From: Bacteroidota bacterium
GTDB taxonomy: Bacteria > Bacteroidota > Bacteroidia > Flavobacteriales > Flavobacteriaceae
Assembly: GCA_947460615.1 (NCBI GenBank)
Contig: CANHHG010000002.1
Location: forward strand, 20,451-84,450
DNA length: 64,000 nucleotides
Reading direction: 5' to 3'
The notes under the pieces were generated by a model, which was given only the letters and a program-made list of their open reading frames with translations, did not search any database and was not told the origin of the DNA. Within the stretch, counting starts at the first letter, position 1; every line of letters starts with the position of its first letter. Positions 45,551 through 55,029 of the stretch are shown here, piece by piece. The position numbers and the translations under genes are program-made.

Positions 45551-46945
45551 ATGCATATAAGCGACGAAGAAGACGAGTACAAATTATCCTTATCAAAGTT
45601 TGAGTCGATGTTAAAAACAAACAAAGTACTCTTCTTTGATTCTGAAGAATTTGAAGAGATTATCCTTCATTACCTCGACATGGGCAAGCCAGCTTTGGCA
45701 AAAAAAGCCCTAAAACTAGCCCTGGAACAACATCCAAGATCTACCGGATTAAAATTAGTTCAAGTAGAAATGCTAGTCTTTGAGGACAAACTAGATCAAG
45801 CTGAAAAGTTGCTTAATGAATTGTATGCTATAGAACCTACAAACGAAGAAATATACATACAAAAAGCAAATATTTATTCCAAAAGAGACGACCATGAAAA
45901 AGCAGTTGAGTTACTTCAAATAGCTTTAAAATATACAGATGATTACGCCGATGTATATAATTTAATTGGAATGGAATTCCTTTTCATGGACAAACTAGAA
46001 TTAGCCAAAGAGAATTTCATTAAATGCTTAGAGGAAGATACCGAAGACCAAGCAGCCTTATACAATGTTGTTTATTGCTTTGAGTTTTTAGATAAAAACG
46101 AGGAGGCAATTGAGTATCTTACCAAATACACCGACAAAAATCCTTACAGTGAAATTGCTTGGCATCAAATAGGAAGATTAAATTACGGTTTGAAAAAATA
46201 CGAGGCAGCCCTTCGCGCTTTTGAATATGCTACTTTAATTGACGATGAATTTCTAGGTGCTTATATGGAAAAAGCGAAGGCTTATGAAAGGCTTAAAATG
46301 TATGAAGAGGCTATTGAAAGTTATAATAGAACTATCGAATTAGACGAAGCAACTTCCTACGCATTGCTTAGAATGGGTAAATGTTATGAAAAATTAGGTA
46401 AAAAAGCATTAGCTATAAAATACTTCAACAAAACAGTACATGAAGATCCTTTATTAGATAAAGGGTGGATTGCTATTACTGATTATTATGTGCGTCAAAA
46501 GAAATTTGAGAAAGCACTTTATTTTGTTAACAAAGCATTAAATATCGACAACCAAAATCGTTTTTATTGGAAACGTTTTGCAGCAATAAACAAAGAGCTT
46601 AATTTATTTGAAGAAGCTGAATTTGGTTACAGAAAAGCGGTGGAGTTTGGTGATTATCAATTAGACACATGGTTATTTTGGGTTGACATTCTTCAATTTT
46701 TGGGGGAATTTGAAAGTGCAATCCACACATTATTACAAGCCTCAGAATATTTTCCTGAAGAATATGAAGTAGAATACCGAATGGCTGGATTGTATTTTAT
46801 GATTCATGATGACTCCAAAGCGAAATTTCATTTAAGCAATGGTCTTCGATTGAGCTTTAGTAATAAAACTATTCTTGAGGAATTATTCCCAGTAGTTTGG
46901 GCTCGTAAAATGGTACAAAATGCTATCCATAAAAGCTCAAAATAA
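45551..46945 (+). CDS. Cytoplasmic tetratricopeptide-repeat protein
   Basis: A 464-residue soluble protein made of about eleven TPR units (for instance AYERLKMYEEAIESYNRTIE and LRMGKCYEKLGKKALAIKYF) with no signal peptide and no other domain. An acidic N-terminus (MHISDEEDEYKLSLSK) precedes the repeats. It acts presumably as a protein-interaction scaffold; no partner is evident. aroE follows after 7 bp. A 7-bp inverted repeat (TATCCTT ... AAGGATA, 45511-45534) surrounds a near -7 element TACCTTTA upstream and may be regulatory. Confidence 0.88.
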   Translation: MHISDEEDEYKLSLSKFESMLKTNKVLFFDSEEFEEIILHYLDMGKPALAKKALKLALEQHPRSTGLKLVQVEMLVFEDKLDQAEKLLNELYAIEPTNEEIYIQKANIYSKRDDHEKAVELLQIALKYTDDYADVYNLIGMEFLFMDKLELAKENFIKCLEEDTEDQAALYNVVYCFEFLDKNEEAIEYLTKYTDKNPYSEIAWHQIGRLNYGLKKYEAALRAFEYATLIDDEFLGAYMEKAKAYERLKMYEEAIESYNRTIELDEATSYALLRMGKCYEKLGKKALAIKYFNKTVHEDPLLDKGWIAITDYYVRQKKFEKALYFVNKALNIDNQNRFYWKRFAAINKELNLFEEAEFGYRKAVEFGDYQLDTWLFWVDILQFLGEFESAIHTLLQASEYFPEEYEVEYRMAGLYFMIHDDSKAKFHLSNGLRLSFSNKTILEELFPVVWARKMVQNAIHKSSK

Positions 46946-46952
46946 TTATTAA

Positions 46953-47693
46953 ATGGCAAAATACCAATTTGGATTAGTTGGAAAAAATATCGATTATTCT
47001 TTTTCTAAAAATTATTTTGGGGAGAAATTTCGAAAGCTTAATTTACTGGACTATTCCTATGAAAATTTAGACATTCAAGCCATTGAGGAATTTACTCAAT
47101 TAATAAAACAAAACCCATCATTTTCAGGCCTAAACGTAACTATCCCATATAAAGAAAGTGTTATTCCTTATCTGGATAAATTATCCAAAAAAGCCACAGA
47201 AATTGGAGCAGTAAATACCATAAAAATTACAAAATCAGGGAAATTAAAAGGGTTCAATACCGATTATTTAGGATTTAAAAAATCGATTGTGCCTTTGCTT
47301 GATTCCTCTCATAAAAATGCGCTTATATTAGGCACTGGTGGCGCATCAAAAGCAATCTTTTATGCATTGAAACAATTAGGTATTTCTTGTGTATTTGTAT
47401 CAAGAAAAATTGGTCCAAATGCTATAGGTTACAACCAAGTCAATGAAGCAACATTTAAAGAATTTCAAATAATCGTGAATTGCACCCCTGTAGGTACCGC
47501 ACCAAATACTGAAATTTACCCTGATATCCCCTACCAACATTTCACAAAAAACCATATTGCATTTGATTTAATCTACAATCCTACTGAAACGATGTTTCTA
47601 AAAAAAGCGAGGAAACAAGGTGCAATTACAAAAAATGGATTGGAAATGTTAGTCCTACAAGCGGAAGAATCTTGGGATATCTGGAATAAATAA
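46953..47693 (+). CDS. aroE: Shikimate dehydrogenase
   Basis: NADPH-dependent reduction of 3-dehydroshikimate in aromatic amino-acid synthesis. 246 residues, slightly shorter than E. coli AroE. The substrate domain has FGLVGKNIDYSFSKNYF and the catalytic Lys in NVTIPYKESVIPYL with GAVNTI; the Rossmann domain has LILGTGGASKAIFYAL; the C-terminus has NGLEMLVLQAEESW. Part of a two-gene operon with the TPR gene. Confidence 0.95.
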   Translation: MAKYQFGLVGKNIDYSFSKNYFGEKFRKLNLLDYSYENLDIQAIEEFTQLIKQNPSFSGLNVTIPYKESVIPYLDKLSKKATEIGAVNTIKITKSGKLKGFNTDYLGFKKSIVPLLDSSHKNALILGTGGASKAIFYALKQLGISCVFVSRKIGPNAIGYNQVNEATFKEFQIIVNCTPVGTAPNTEIYPDIPYQHFTKNHIAFDLIYNPTETMFLKKARKQGAITKNGLEMLVLQAEESWDIWNK

Positions 47694-47764
47694 TCCTAGA
47701 AATTAGAATCTTTCAAAATAATCTACTATTTTAAATTAAAAAATGTTTAAATGTCAAAAAATCT

Positions 47765-47795
47765 TTGAATTTTGATTGGTCTTTTGTTATCTTTC
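47765..47795 (+). promoter_or_regulatory. promoter of the DUF349 gene
   Basis: TTG (47765-47767), 20-bp spacer, TATCTTTC (47788-47795, last base off consensus), 36 bp before the ATG. Confidence 0.5.
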
Positions 47796-47831
47796 GAGCT
47801 TTAAATATTATGAACCTTAAACATTTTAAAA

Positions 47832-49811
47832 ATGTTAGAAGAAAAGAATGATAACCTGTCAGTAGAATTAAACGAGACAGATGGAAGTGTAGAAAACGAA
47901 TCGCAAGAAGTGATTCAAACAGAAGTTGCGGAAGTTAAAGAAACTCCAACAGAAACTATAATTGAGGTAGAAAATGAAGTTACTGATGAAGTGACAACTG
48001 ATGCAATTACAGCTATTGAAAATGAGAATGCAGCCGAAAACGAAGATGAGACGTTAAAGGAACGTCATGAAATTCCGATGTTAGATTACGAAGCATTATC
48101 AATGGAAGAGTTAGTGTCAGAATTGATAAAACTAAATGAGATTGAAAAAATAATGTCTGTTAAAGACCACGTTGAAGAAATTAAAAATTCTTTTTTAGCA
48201 AAATACTATCACTTAATAGAAGAGAAAAAGGAAGCGTTTTTAGCTGAAAATTTAGAGTCAAAAGAAGATTTTCATTATAATTTCCCATTAAAATCTAAAT
48301 TTGATGAATTCTATTCGGCCTATAGAGATAAGAAAAATATTCATTTTAAAAATTTACAAAATAATTTAAAAAATAATTTAGAGGTACGATTAGCAATTGT
48401 CGAGGAGTTAAAGGAGCTAATTAACCCTCAAGAAAACATTAAAGACAATCTCAAACATTTTAACGAATTAAGAGAGCGATGGAAAAATGCAGGCGCTATT
48501 CCAAAAGACAAATACAACCACGTTTGGAATAATTATCACTTTCATGTAGAGAATTTTTATGATTATTTACATTTAGATCGTGAAGCGAGAGACCTGGATT
48601 TCAAACATAATTTAGATTTAAAACTCAAAATAATTTCACGTGTTGAAGAATTAGTTGGTGAAACAGATGTAAATAAAGCATTTCGTGAGTTACAAGATTT
48701 ACACAAAATTTGGAAAGAGGATATCGGACCGGTTTCAAGAGAGCACCGTGAAGAAATTTGGAATAAATTCAGCGATTTAACCAAACAGATGCATGATAAA
48801 CGTGAATTGTTATTTGAAGCCCAACGCGGAACAGAAAAAGAAAATTTAGAACGAAAAAATAACATCATAGCTCAAATTGAACTACTAGCAACTGAAAAAG
48901 TGAATGCTCATAGCCAATGGCAATCACAAATTGATAAAGTTGAAGCTCTAAGAAACGCATTTTTTGCTGCAGGGAAAGTTCCTGCAGAAGTAAATGAAAG
49001 TACTTGGACTGCTTTTAAAACAGCCGTTCGAAATTTTAATACTTTTAAAAATTCATTTTACAAAGACATTAAAAAAGAACAGCAGGATAATTTGAATAAG
49101 AAAATGGAGTTAGTGGAGAGAGCAAAGGCACTACAATCTAGTGAAGATTTCGAAACTACAACGCCATTAATGAAGCAAATTCAAGAAGAATGGAAATTGA
49201 TTGGACATGTTCCAAGAAAATATTCAGATTCCATTTGGGCGGAGTTTAAAACTGCCTGCAACCATTACTTTGAAGTTTTAAAAACGCAAAGAAGTGAAGC
49301 CAATTCAGAAGAAATGGAATCTTTTGAAAAAAAGAAAGCCTATTTGGAACAACTTAGAGAGTTCCAATTAATAGGAGAGCACAAAACCGATTTAGATGCT
49401 ATTAAATTACATATTGAAAACTGGAAGGGTTTTGGAAAAGTTCCATTTGCAAGACGTCATATTGAAGGAAAATTCAATAAAATATTGGATGCTTTATTTG
49501 AGAAATTAAGTCTAAGCAAAAAGGAAACTGAAATGGTTCGCTTCTCCAACAGAGTTGGAAATTTATCCGAATCAAATGATACTCGGAAATTAGAAAATGA
49601 GAAGATTTTTATCATGCGTAAAATTGATGAAGTCCAAAATGAAATCTTCCAATTAGAAAATAATATTCAGTTTTTCACAAATACTAAAAATGCCAAGAAA
49701 GAAAATTCAATCGTATTAGAAGTCAGAAAAAACATCGCAGTTCAAAAAGAAACATTAGAAGTTTGGAAAGAAAAACTGAAACAAATTAGAAGCATAAATT
49801 TAGAATCCTAA
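47832..49811 (+). CDS. DUF349-repeat protein
   Basis: A 659-residue cytosolic protein. A Glu/Val/Thr-rich acidic N-terminus (about 1-80) is followed by several tandem DUF349 helical repeats, each with a Trp-centred motif such as LRERWKNAGAIPKDKYNHVW, EEWKLIGHVPRKYSDSIW and NWKGFGKVPFARR. The C-terminal ~90 residues form a coiled coil. DUF349 proteins are common in Bacteroidetes and of unknown function; a link to RNA or ribosome metabolism has been suggested for some relatives but nothing here proves it. Own promoter and terminator. Confidence 0.9.
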   Translation: MLEEKNDNLSVELNETDGSVENESQEVIQTEVAEVKETPTETIIEVENEVTDEVTTDAITAIENENAAENEDETLKERHEIPMLDYEALSMEELVSELIKLNEIEKIMSVKDHVEEIKNSFLAKYYHLIEEKKEAFLAENLESKEDFHYNFPLKSKFDEFYSAYRDKKNIHFKNLQNNLKNNLEVRLAIVEELKELINPQENIKDNLKHFNELRERWKNAGAIPKDKYNHVWNNYHFHVENFYDYLHLDREARDLDFKHNLDLKLKIISRVEELVGETDVNKAFRELQDLHKIWKEDIGPVSREHREEIWNKFSDLTKQMHDKRELLFEAQRGTEKENLERKNNIIAQIELLATEKVNAHSQWQSQIDKVEALRNAFFAAGKVPAEVNESTWTAFKTAVRNFNTFKNSFYKDIKKEQQDNLNKKMELVERAKALQSSEDFETTTPLMKQIQEEWKLIGHVPRKYSDSIWAEFKTACNHYFEVLKTQRSEANSEEMESFEKKKAYLEQLREFQLIGEHKTDLDAIKLHIENWKGFGKVPFARRHIEGKFNKILDALFEKLSLSKKETEMVRFSNRVGNLSESNDTRKLENEKIFIMRKIDEVQNEIFQLENNIQFFTNTKNAKKENSIVLEVRKNIAVQKETLEVWKEKLKQIRSINLES

Positions 49812-49825
49812 TTTAAAATATTTTA

Positions 49826-49855
49826 TTAAACCTCGCTTCGCGAGGTTTTTTTTAT
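49826..49855 (+). terminator. terminator of the DUF349 gene
   Basis: AAACCTCGC / GCGAGGTTT stem with a TTC loop, followed by a T-run. Confidence 0.88.
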
Positions 49856-49868
49856 AAAATGAAATGAA

Positions 49869-49884
49869 TATGACATTTATCATT
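49869..49884. promoter_or_regulatory. Fnr-type operator of hemN (site A)
   Basis: ATGACATTTATCAT (49870-49883), two 6-bp half-sites around a TT centre, one asymmetric pair. Its centre (49876.5) is 36.5 bp upstream of the last G of the hemN -7 element, equal to about -42 from transcription start: a class II activator position. It replaces the usual TTG -33 element. Confidence 0.78.
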
Positions 49885-49905
49885 TATAGTTCTAAAGAGT
49901 AAACT

Positions 49906-49913
49906 TACTTTTG
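49906..49913 (+). promoter_or_regulatory. -7 element of hemN
   Basis: TACTTTTG, exact TAnnTTTG match, 18 bp before the ATG; no TTG at -33, as expected for an activator-dependent promoter. Confidence 0.68.
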
Positions 49914-49931
49914 AATTGTAATAATAAATAA

Positions 49932-51296
49932 ATGAATACTATACTTCTTCAAAAATACAACGTTCCAGGACCTAGATACACCAGTTATCCTACTGTTCCT
50001 TATTGGGAAGAGACAAATTTCAATCTGGATATTTGGATAGAGACTTTTAAAAAAGCATTTAAAGAAAGTAACTCCACGGAAGGAATTAGCCTTTATATTC
50101 ATTTGCCTTTTTGCGAAAGTTTATGTACTTTTTGTGGCTGCAACAAGAGAATTACCAAAAACCACACAGCGGAAAATCCTTACATAAATGCCGTTTTAAA
50201 AGAATGGAATCTTTACTGCGAAATAGTAGCAGAAAAACCAATAATTAAAGAAATACATTTAGGTGGTGGTACGCCTACATTTTTCTCTCCTGAAAACCTA
50301 GAAATTTTAATAAATGGGTTGTTTATTAATGCTGAAAAAGCATATAATTACGAGTTTAGTTTTGAAGGACATCCAAATAATACTAGTAAGGAACATCTTC
50401 AAAAATTATATGATTTAGGCTTTCGTAGAGTAAGTTTTGGCGTTCAAGACTATTCAGATAAGGTTCAAAAAGCAATCCACAGGAATCAACCTTTTATTAA
50501 TGTTGCCAAAGTAACATTGTGGGCGCGCGAAATTGGATTTACCTCAATTGGCCACGATTTAATATTTGGATTACCTTTTCAAGAAATTAAGGATGTTGTT
50601 GATACCATTGAGAAAACAAAATCACTTCAACCTGATCGATTGGCATTTTATAGTTATGCTCATGTCCCTTGGATCAAAGGGAATGGACAAAGAGGATTTA
50701 AAGAGGACGATATTCCAAAAGACCATGAAAAAAGATTGTTGTATGAAATAGGAAAAAAATCTTTGTTTGAAAATGAATATTATGAAATTGGAATGGATCA
50801 CTTTGCACTTAAAAATGATTCCTTATATATAGCATTTAAAAGTGGTAATTTACATCGGAATTTCATGGGTTATAGTTCCTCAAAAACGCAATTGATGATA
50901 GGTTTAGGAGTGTCTTCAATTAGTGACAGTTGGTATAGTTTTGCTCAAAATACAAAGAGTCTTGAAGAATATTACGAACTATTAAATTCTAATAAATTAC
51001 CCGTATATCGTGGACATTTATTAAATTTTGAAGACCTCATCATACGAAAACATATATTAAATATGATGTGCAAATTTAAAACATCCTGGGCAAATTCTGA
51101 AGATTATTTTGATGAAATCCAATGTGTATTAGAGGATTTAGAAGAAATGAAAAATGACGGATTAATCAAATTTGGAACTAATGAATTGACAATTACTGAG
51201 GCTGGAAAACCCTTTATTAGAAACATTTGCATGGCATTTGACCTTAGATTGAAACGAAACTCCCCAAACACACAAATGTTCTCAATGACTGTTTAA
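49932..51296 (+). CDS. hemN: Oxygen-independent coproporphyrinogen III dehydrogenase
   Basis: Radical-SAM enzyme that makes protoporphyrinogen IX without oxygen. 454 residues, the full-length HemN class rather than HemW: N-terminal KYNVPGPRYTSYPTVPYW, the cluster motif CESLCTFCGC (Cys61, Cys65, Cys68, then Cys70, same spacing as E. coli HemN), LGGGTPTF and the C-terminal HemN domain with RNICMAFD. A predicted Fnr site sits at the class II position of its promoter, so low oxygen should induce it. It converges on the cbb3 cluster with zero gap (stops abut at 51296/51297), linking haem supply to the haem-rich oxidase. Confidence 0.96.
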   Translation: MNTILLQKYNVPGPRYTSYPTVPYWEETNFNLDIWIETFKKAFKESNSTEGISLYIHLPFCESLCTFCGCNKRITKNHTAENPYINAVLKEWNLYCEIVAEKPIIKEIHLGGGTPTFFSPENLEILINGLFINAEKAYNYEFSFEGHPNNTSKEHLQKLYDLGFRRVSFGVQDYSDKVQKAIHRNQPFINVAKVTLWAREIGFTSIGHDLIFGLPFQEIKDVVDTIEKTKSLQPDRLAFYSYAHVPWIKGNGQRGFKEDDIPKDHEKRLLYEIGKKSLFENEYYEIGMDHFALKNDSLYIAFKSGNLHRNFMGYSSSKTQLMIGLGVSSISDSWYSFAQNTKSLEEYYELLNSNKLPVYRGHLLNFEDLIIRKHILNMMCKFKTSWANSEDYFDEIQCVLEDLEEMKNDGLIKFGTNELTITEAGKPFIRNICMAFDLRLKRNSPNTQMFSMTV

Positions 51297-52001
51297 TCAT
51301 CTATGACAATTGGGTTGTTGCTGGACAAATAAACTTGTATTTGAAGGGGAAATATAAGGAATATCCAAGCCTAAACCCCTTAAAATAAAAAGAGTCCCTA
51401 TAAAAACTGCAACATAGGGTATCGCTTTTTGTATTTTATTTCTTAGGGAAATTGTCATGAAATTTTTCAAATAAACCAAACTACTCATCAATGGAATAGT
51501 ACCCAGACCAAACATAATCATATACAAAACTCCTAAAGTGGGACTTTGCATTGCAACAGCACCAAACAAAGCTACATAAACCATTCCACAGGGTAAAAAA
51601 CCGTTTAGCAAACCAATAGTGAATAGCGATTGATAACTTTTATTTTTAAATTGAGTTCCAAGAGCTGATTTGACTACAGAAATCATTTTAAAAATGGGTT
51701 TGGAAAAATTAAAATTGGCTAACACCTTTTCAGGAATAACGACTACTAATATGATGGCAATCCCAAGTATAATAGATGTTTTTTGCTGCAATCCAGCCAG
51801 TAAAAAACCTTTGCCAAGCATTCCAAAAACAAACCCAATTAAAGCATATGCAATCAATCTTCCTAAATGATAAGTGATAATTTGGGTAACTTTCTTAGCT
51901 TGGTTATTTCGATCCAAAGGCAACATTAAAGCAATGGGACCGCACATTCCAATACAATGAAAACTAGATAATAAACCAAATAGTAGAGCGGTATAGAGCA
52001 T
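51297..52001 (-). CDS. SafE/TauE-like membrane protein of the cbb3 cluster
   Basis: A 234-residue protein with six or seven membrane helices and the start LLFGLLSSFHCIGMCGPIAL, typical of the 'sulfite exporter TauE/SafE' (DsbD-TM-like) proteins encoded next to ccoGHS. The HCxGMCGP motif resembles metal-relay proteins, and a role in copper supply to or assembly of the oxidase is likely; it is not a proven sulfite exporter. Last gene of the cbb3 operon; 19 bp from ccoH. Confidence 0.82.
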   Translation of the reverse strand: MLYTALLFGLLSSFHCIGMCGPIALMLPLDRNNQAKKVTQIITYHLGRLIAYALIGFVFGMLGKGFLLAGLQQKTSIILGIAIILVVVIPEKVLANFNFSKPIFKMISVVKSALGTQFKNKSYQSLFTIGLLNGFLPCGMVYVALFGAVAMQSPTLGVLYMIMFGLGTIPLMSSLVYLKNFMTISLRNKIQKAIPYVAVFIGTLFILRGLGLDIPYISPSNTSLFVQQQPNCHR

Positions 52002-52020
52002 TCGTATTTATTTATATCAT

Positions 52021-52470
52021 TTACTTATAATAAATAGTTTCTTTAGTGAGGTACGATTTTCCTTCGTATTGCCATTCCATATTTATGTCCCAGCGACCGT
52101 CTACCAAATTTGAATTAGGTATGAGCAAAGTTGGATTAGATAGTGATATTGGCGTATCAAAATCTAATTTTTTGTTAGACGGTCGATAAAGAGACACTTT
52201 CCCTTTTATTTTTTTTGGTGAAAATTCTTTTGGAAAAACTACTAGAATTCCAATTTCTGAAACAGAAAAAATTGGTTTATTTATCAAATCATGTGCATTT
52301 TTAACCCGATTCATTTCATCACCAAAATGAGCATCGTGTTTGTAATATTCCTCAACAACCAGATCATTATCGTATTTTGAATTCGATTGCACTTGAACTA
52401 CAAAATACAAAATGAAAGTCATAAACAATGCAAACGCAATTACAATCGATGTTCCCCAGTTAAATTTCAT
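52021..52470 (-). CDS. ccoH: FixH/CcoH cbb3 assembly protein
   Basis: A 149-residue protein with one N-terminal membrane helix (TSIVIAFALFMTFILYFVV) and a periplasmic FixH domain (KYDNDLVVEEYYKHDAHFGDEM, then DGRWDINMEWQYEGKSY). FixH/CcoH stabilises the cbb3 complex during assembly. It lies 15 bp after ccoG in the operon. Length and layout are normal. Confidence 0.9.
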   Translation of the reverse strand: MKFNWGTSIVIAFALFMTFILYFVVQVQSNSKYDNDLVVEEYYKHDAHFGDEMNRVKNAHDLINKPIFSVSEIGILVVFPKEFSPKKIKGKVSLYRPSNKKLDFDTPISLSNPTLLIPNSNLVDGRWDINMEWQYEGKSYLTKETIYYK

Positions 52471-52485
52471 ATTATTAAATTTAGA

Positions 52486-53904
52486 TTAATCAAAACTTCG
52501 AGGACCTAAAAAATTAGTAGTGCTCGATTCTATTTTTAAATTACCATTATAAACTTCAATTTCAATTTTGGTTTTATCATTTTCCAATAAAAAATGATTG
52601 ATTTCAATAAATAGCGTACCCTCGTTCATACCTTGGCGGGGCACTTTTATGTCTTGCTCCCCTACTACATTCAAAGTCCCTTTTATACCAGTTAATTTGA
52701 AATGAATATTATTAAAATCATTATTAGTTTTATTAATAATTTTATAAGTATAAACATTACTAATGTTGTCTCCTTTATGCTGAAAAAGTTGCCCTGGCAA
52801 TCTTAATATTGTGGCTTCCACATCATTTCTTAGAAAAAGTAGACCAGACAGTATTCCTATTAAAATTACTAAAACTGCAGTATAACCCTTCATTCTAGTT
52901 GTAAAAACAAACTTAGCATTTTTCTCTATTTCATCTTCAGAAGCATATCTTATTAAGCCTTTTGGCAAACCAACACTTTTCATAATTGATTCACATTCGT
53001 CAATACAAGCAGTGCAATTTGTACACTCTAATTGAGTTCCATTTCGGATATCAATTCCTGTAGGGCACACTTGAACACAAAGACTGCAATCGATGCAATC
53101 TCCCTTTCCTGTGGTAGCACGATCTTCATTTTTATTAAATTTTGCACGACCTGTTTCTTTTTCTCCTCGAACAAAATCATAAATAACATTAATCGATTTA
53201 TCATCTAATAAAACACCCTGCAATCTTCCGTATGGACAAGCAATTATACATACTTGCTCTCTAAACCAGGTAAAAATAAAATAGAAAACTCCTGTAAATA
53301 TGGACAGTGATATTAAGGTATTCAAATGATTGGTTGGTCCCTCTTGAATTATTTTAAATAATTCATCGCTACTAATCAAATAGGCCAAAAATACGTTTGC
53401 AATTATAAATGAAAGGAGGAGAAAAAGGAGCCATTTAAATCCTTTTTTTCTAATTTTTTCCGCATTCCATTCTTGTTTTGACAATCTGATCTGCGCCCCA
53501 CGATCACCTTCAATCCAAAATTCAATTCTTCTGAACACTATTTCAAGAAAAATAGTTTGAGGACAAATCCACCCACAAAATATTCTTCCAAAAATGACTG
53601 TAAACAAGATTACAAAAACTACCCCAACAATCATAAAGAGCACAAAAATGTAAAAATCTTCAGGCCAGAATGGAAATCCAAATAGATTATAACGTCTTTC
53701 AAGAACATTAAACATAATAAATTGATTGCCATTGATTTTTACAAATGGGTTAGCAACAAGAACTAACAATAAAAAATAACTAACCCATTTTCGATAATCA
53801 TAGAATTTCCCGGACGGTTTTTTGGGGTAAATATATTTTCTATTTCCCTCTTCATCTATGGTTCCAATGGTATCTCTAAATGATTCATCTTGAAAATTTG
53901 ACAT
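52486..53904 (-). CDS. ccoG: CcoG/FixG/RdxA ferredoxin-type cbb3 maturation protein
   Basis: A 472-residue inner-membrane iron-sulfur protein with about five membrane helices. It has the CGWICPQTIFLEIVFRRIE and CPYGRLQGVLLD cysteines of the NapH-like core. A cytoplasmic 2x[4Fe-4S] segment follows (CIDCSLCVQVCPTGIDIR and CTNCTACIDECESI), and the C-terminal extracytoplasmic Ig-like domain is characteristic of FixG. Work on proteobacterial CcoG shows it reduces copper for the oxidase. Between ccoP (33 bp) and ccoH (15 bp). Confidence 0.95.
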   Translation of the reverse strand: MSNFQDESFRDTIGTIDEEGNRKYIYPKKPSGKFYDYRKWVSYFLLLVLVANPFVKINGNQFIMFNVLERRYNLFGFPFWPEDFYIFVLFMIVGVVFVILFTVIFGRIFCGWICPQTIFLEIVFRRIEFWIEGDRGAQIRLSKQEWNAEKIRKKGFKWLLFLLLSFIIANVFLAYLISSDELFKIIQEGPTNHLNTLISLSIFTGVFYFIFTWFREQVCIIACPYGRLQGVLLDDKSINVIYDFVRGEKETGRAKFNKNEDRATTGKGDCIDCSLCVQVCPTGIDIRNGTQLECTNCTACIDECESIMKSVGLPKGLIRYASEDEIEKNAKFVFTTRMKGYTAVLVILIGILSGLLFLRNDVEATILRLPGQLFQHKGDNISNVYTYKIINKTNNDFNNIHFKLTGIKGTLNVVGEQDIKVPRQGMNEGTLFIEINHFLLENDKTKIEIEVYNGNLKIESSTTNFLGPRSFD

Positions 53905-53937
53905 GTGGATATGAATTACAAAATTTGATTTGTATAA

Positions 53938-54831
53938 TTATTTTTTTATCGTGGTAGGTTCTACCCAAACATCACCATCTGGTGCTTTTGGGTCTATAGG
54001 ATTACTGCCTTGTAATGATAAAACATAACTTGCAACATGTTGAATTTCTTTTGGTTTTAAGGTTGATTTCCAAGATATCATTCCTTTTCCGTCTCTTCCC
54101 CCATTGGTAATGGTATGGAATACATTTTTAATACCACCTCCTAAAATCCAATTTTTATCCGTTAGATTAGGACCTATTTGACCGCCAGCATCTGCTCTAT
54201 GACAAGCAACACAATTAGTAGTATAAATTGCTTTACCAATTTTCAATTCTTCAGGATCAGTTAATAAAGTAACTGATTTTTCATCCATTAAATCAGGTGC
54301 TGTTTTAAGATACTCAGCGACTTCAATTTTGGCTTGTGACATCTCCTTTTTGAGTTCCATTTCTTGATTATCGCCACCCATTATTTCAAATCTAACAAGG
54401 TAAATTATCCCAAAACAGATACATCCATAGAATAAATAAACCCACCAAGGCGGTAAAGTATTGTCTAATTCTTTTATTCCATCGTAATCATGTGCTAAGA
54501 GTAATTGTTCTTCATTTTCTATAGGTTGTGATTTTGTTAGTGCATTCATTAAATTCTTGTACCAATCACTTTCCTTGAGACTTATTTTTTGAACTTCTTT
54601 AAGTTTGGTCTTTTGTTCTTCGGTTAATAATTGATAGGTTATTGCATCTATAGCGCCTATCGTTATTTCAATCGCAATTAATAAAAATAAGAATACCAAT
54701 AAAAATAAAGTAATCATTGGAAATTTTACAAATGCAGGCCGGTCACCTGAGTCAACGAAATACTCCATTGCACCAAAAACAGCAAAGAAAATAAGTAAAA
54801 CTCTTATATATGCAGGAATTATTTTTTTCAT
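53938..54831 (-). CDS. ccoP: cbb3 oxidase subunit CcoP (mono-haem)
   Basis: A 297-residue membrane-anchored cytochrome c. Membrane segments lie near residues 8-24, 38-60 and 130-147, and the N-terminal PWWVYLFYG motif of CcoP is visible. A C-terminal cytochrome domain carries one CVACH haem site (207-211) with the axial Met in GKGMISW. Classical proteobacterial CcoP carries two haems; here only one CxxCH exists, the form usual in Bacteroidetes. It follows ccoQ by 22 bp in the operon. Confidence 0.93.
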   Translation of the reverse strand: MKKIIPAYIRVLLIFFAVFGAMEYFVDSGDRPAFVKFPMITLFLLVFLFLLIAIEITIGAIDAITYQLLTEEQKTKLKEVQKISLKESDWYKNLMNALTKSQPIENEEQLLLAHDYDGIKELDNTLPPWWVYLFYGCICFGIIYLVRFEIMGGDNQEMELKKEMSQAKIEVAEYLKTAPDLMDEKSVTLLTDPEELKIGKAIYTTNCVACHRADAGGQIGPNLTDKNWILGGGIKNVFHTITNGGRDGKGMISWKSTLKPKEIQHVASYVLSLQGSNPIDPKAPDGDVWVEPTTIKK

Positions 54832-54853
54832 AATAAATTATTTTAAAGTTGAA

Positions 54854-55021
54854 TTAATCATTTAATGGCAGGTTACTTAATTCAATGATTTTTTCTTTTT
54901 TATAAGAGTAAACCCAAAATCCTAAACCAATAAAAAAGACAAAAAATATTAATAATGATAGAATTGGGTAGGTTTCAATACCTTCGATAGTTTCTAAATT
55001 GTGTTTGATTTGTTCTAACAT
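54854..55021 (-). CDS. ccoQ: cbb3 oxidase small subunit CcoQ
   Basis: A 55-residue protein starting MLEQIKHNLETIEGIETYP, with one membrane helix (about residues 20-40, ending in FWVYSYKKEK) and a charged tail ending LPLND. It lies exactly in the ccoQ slot, 8 bp after the fused ccoNO and 22 bp before ccoP. CcoQ stabilises the cbb3 complex. It is short and easily missed by automatic gene finding; composition, topology and position support it. Confidence 0.88.
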   Translation of the reverse strand: MLEQIKHNLETIEGIETYPILSLLIFFVFFIGLGFWVYSYKKEKIIELSNLPLND

Positions 55022-55029
55022 AATTCTAA

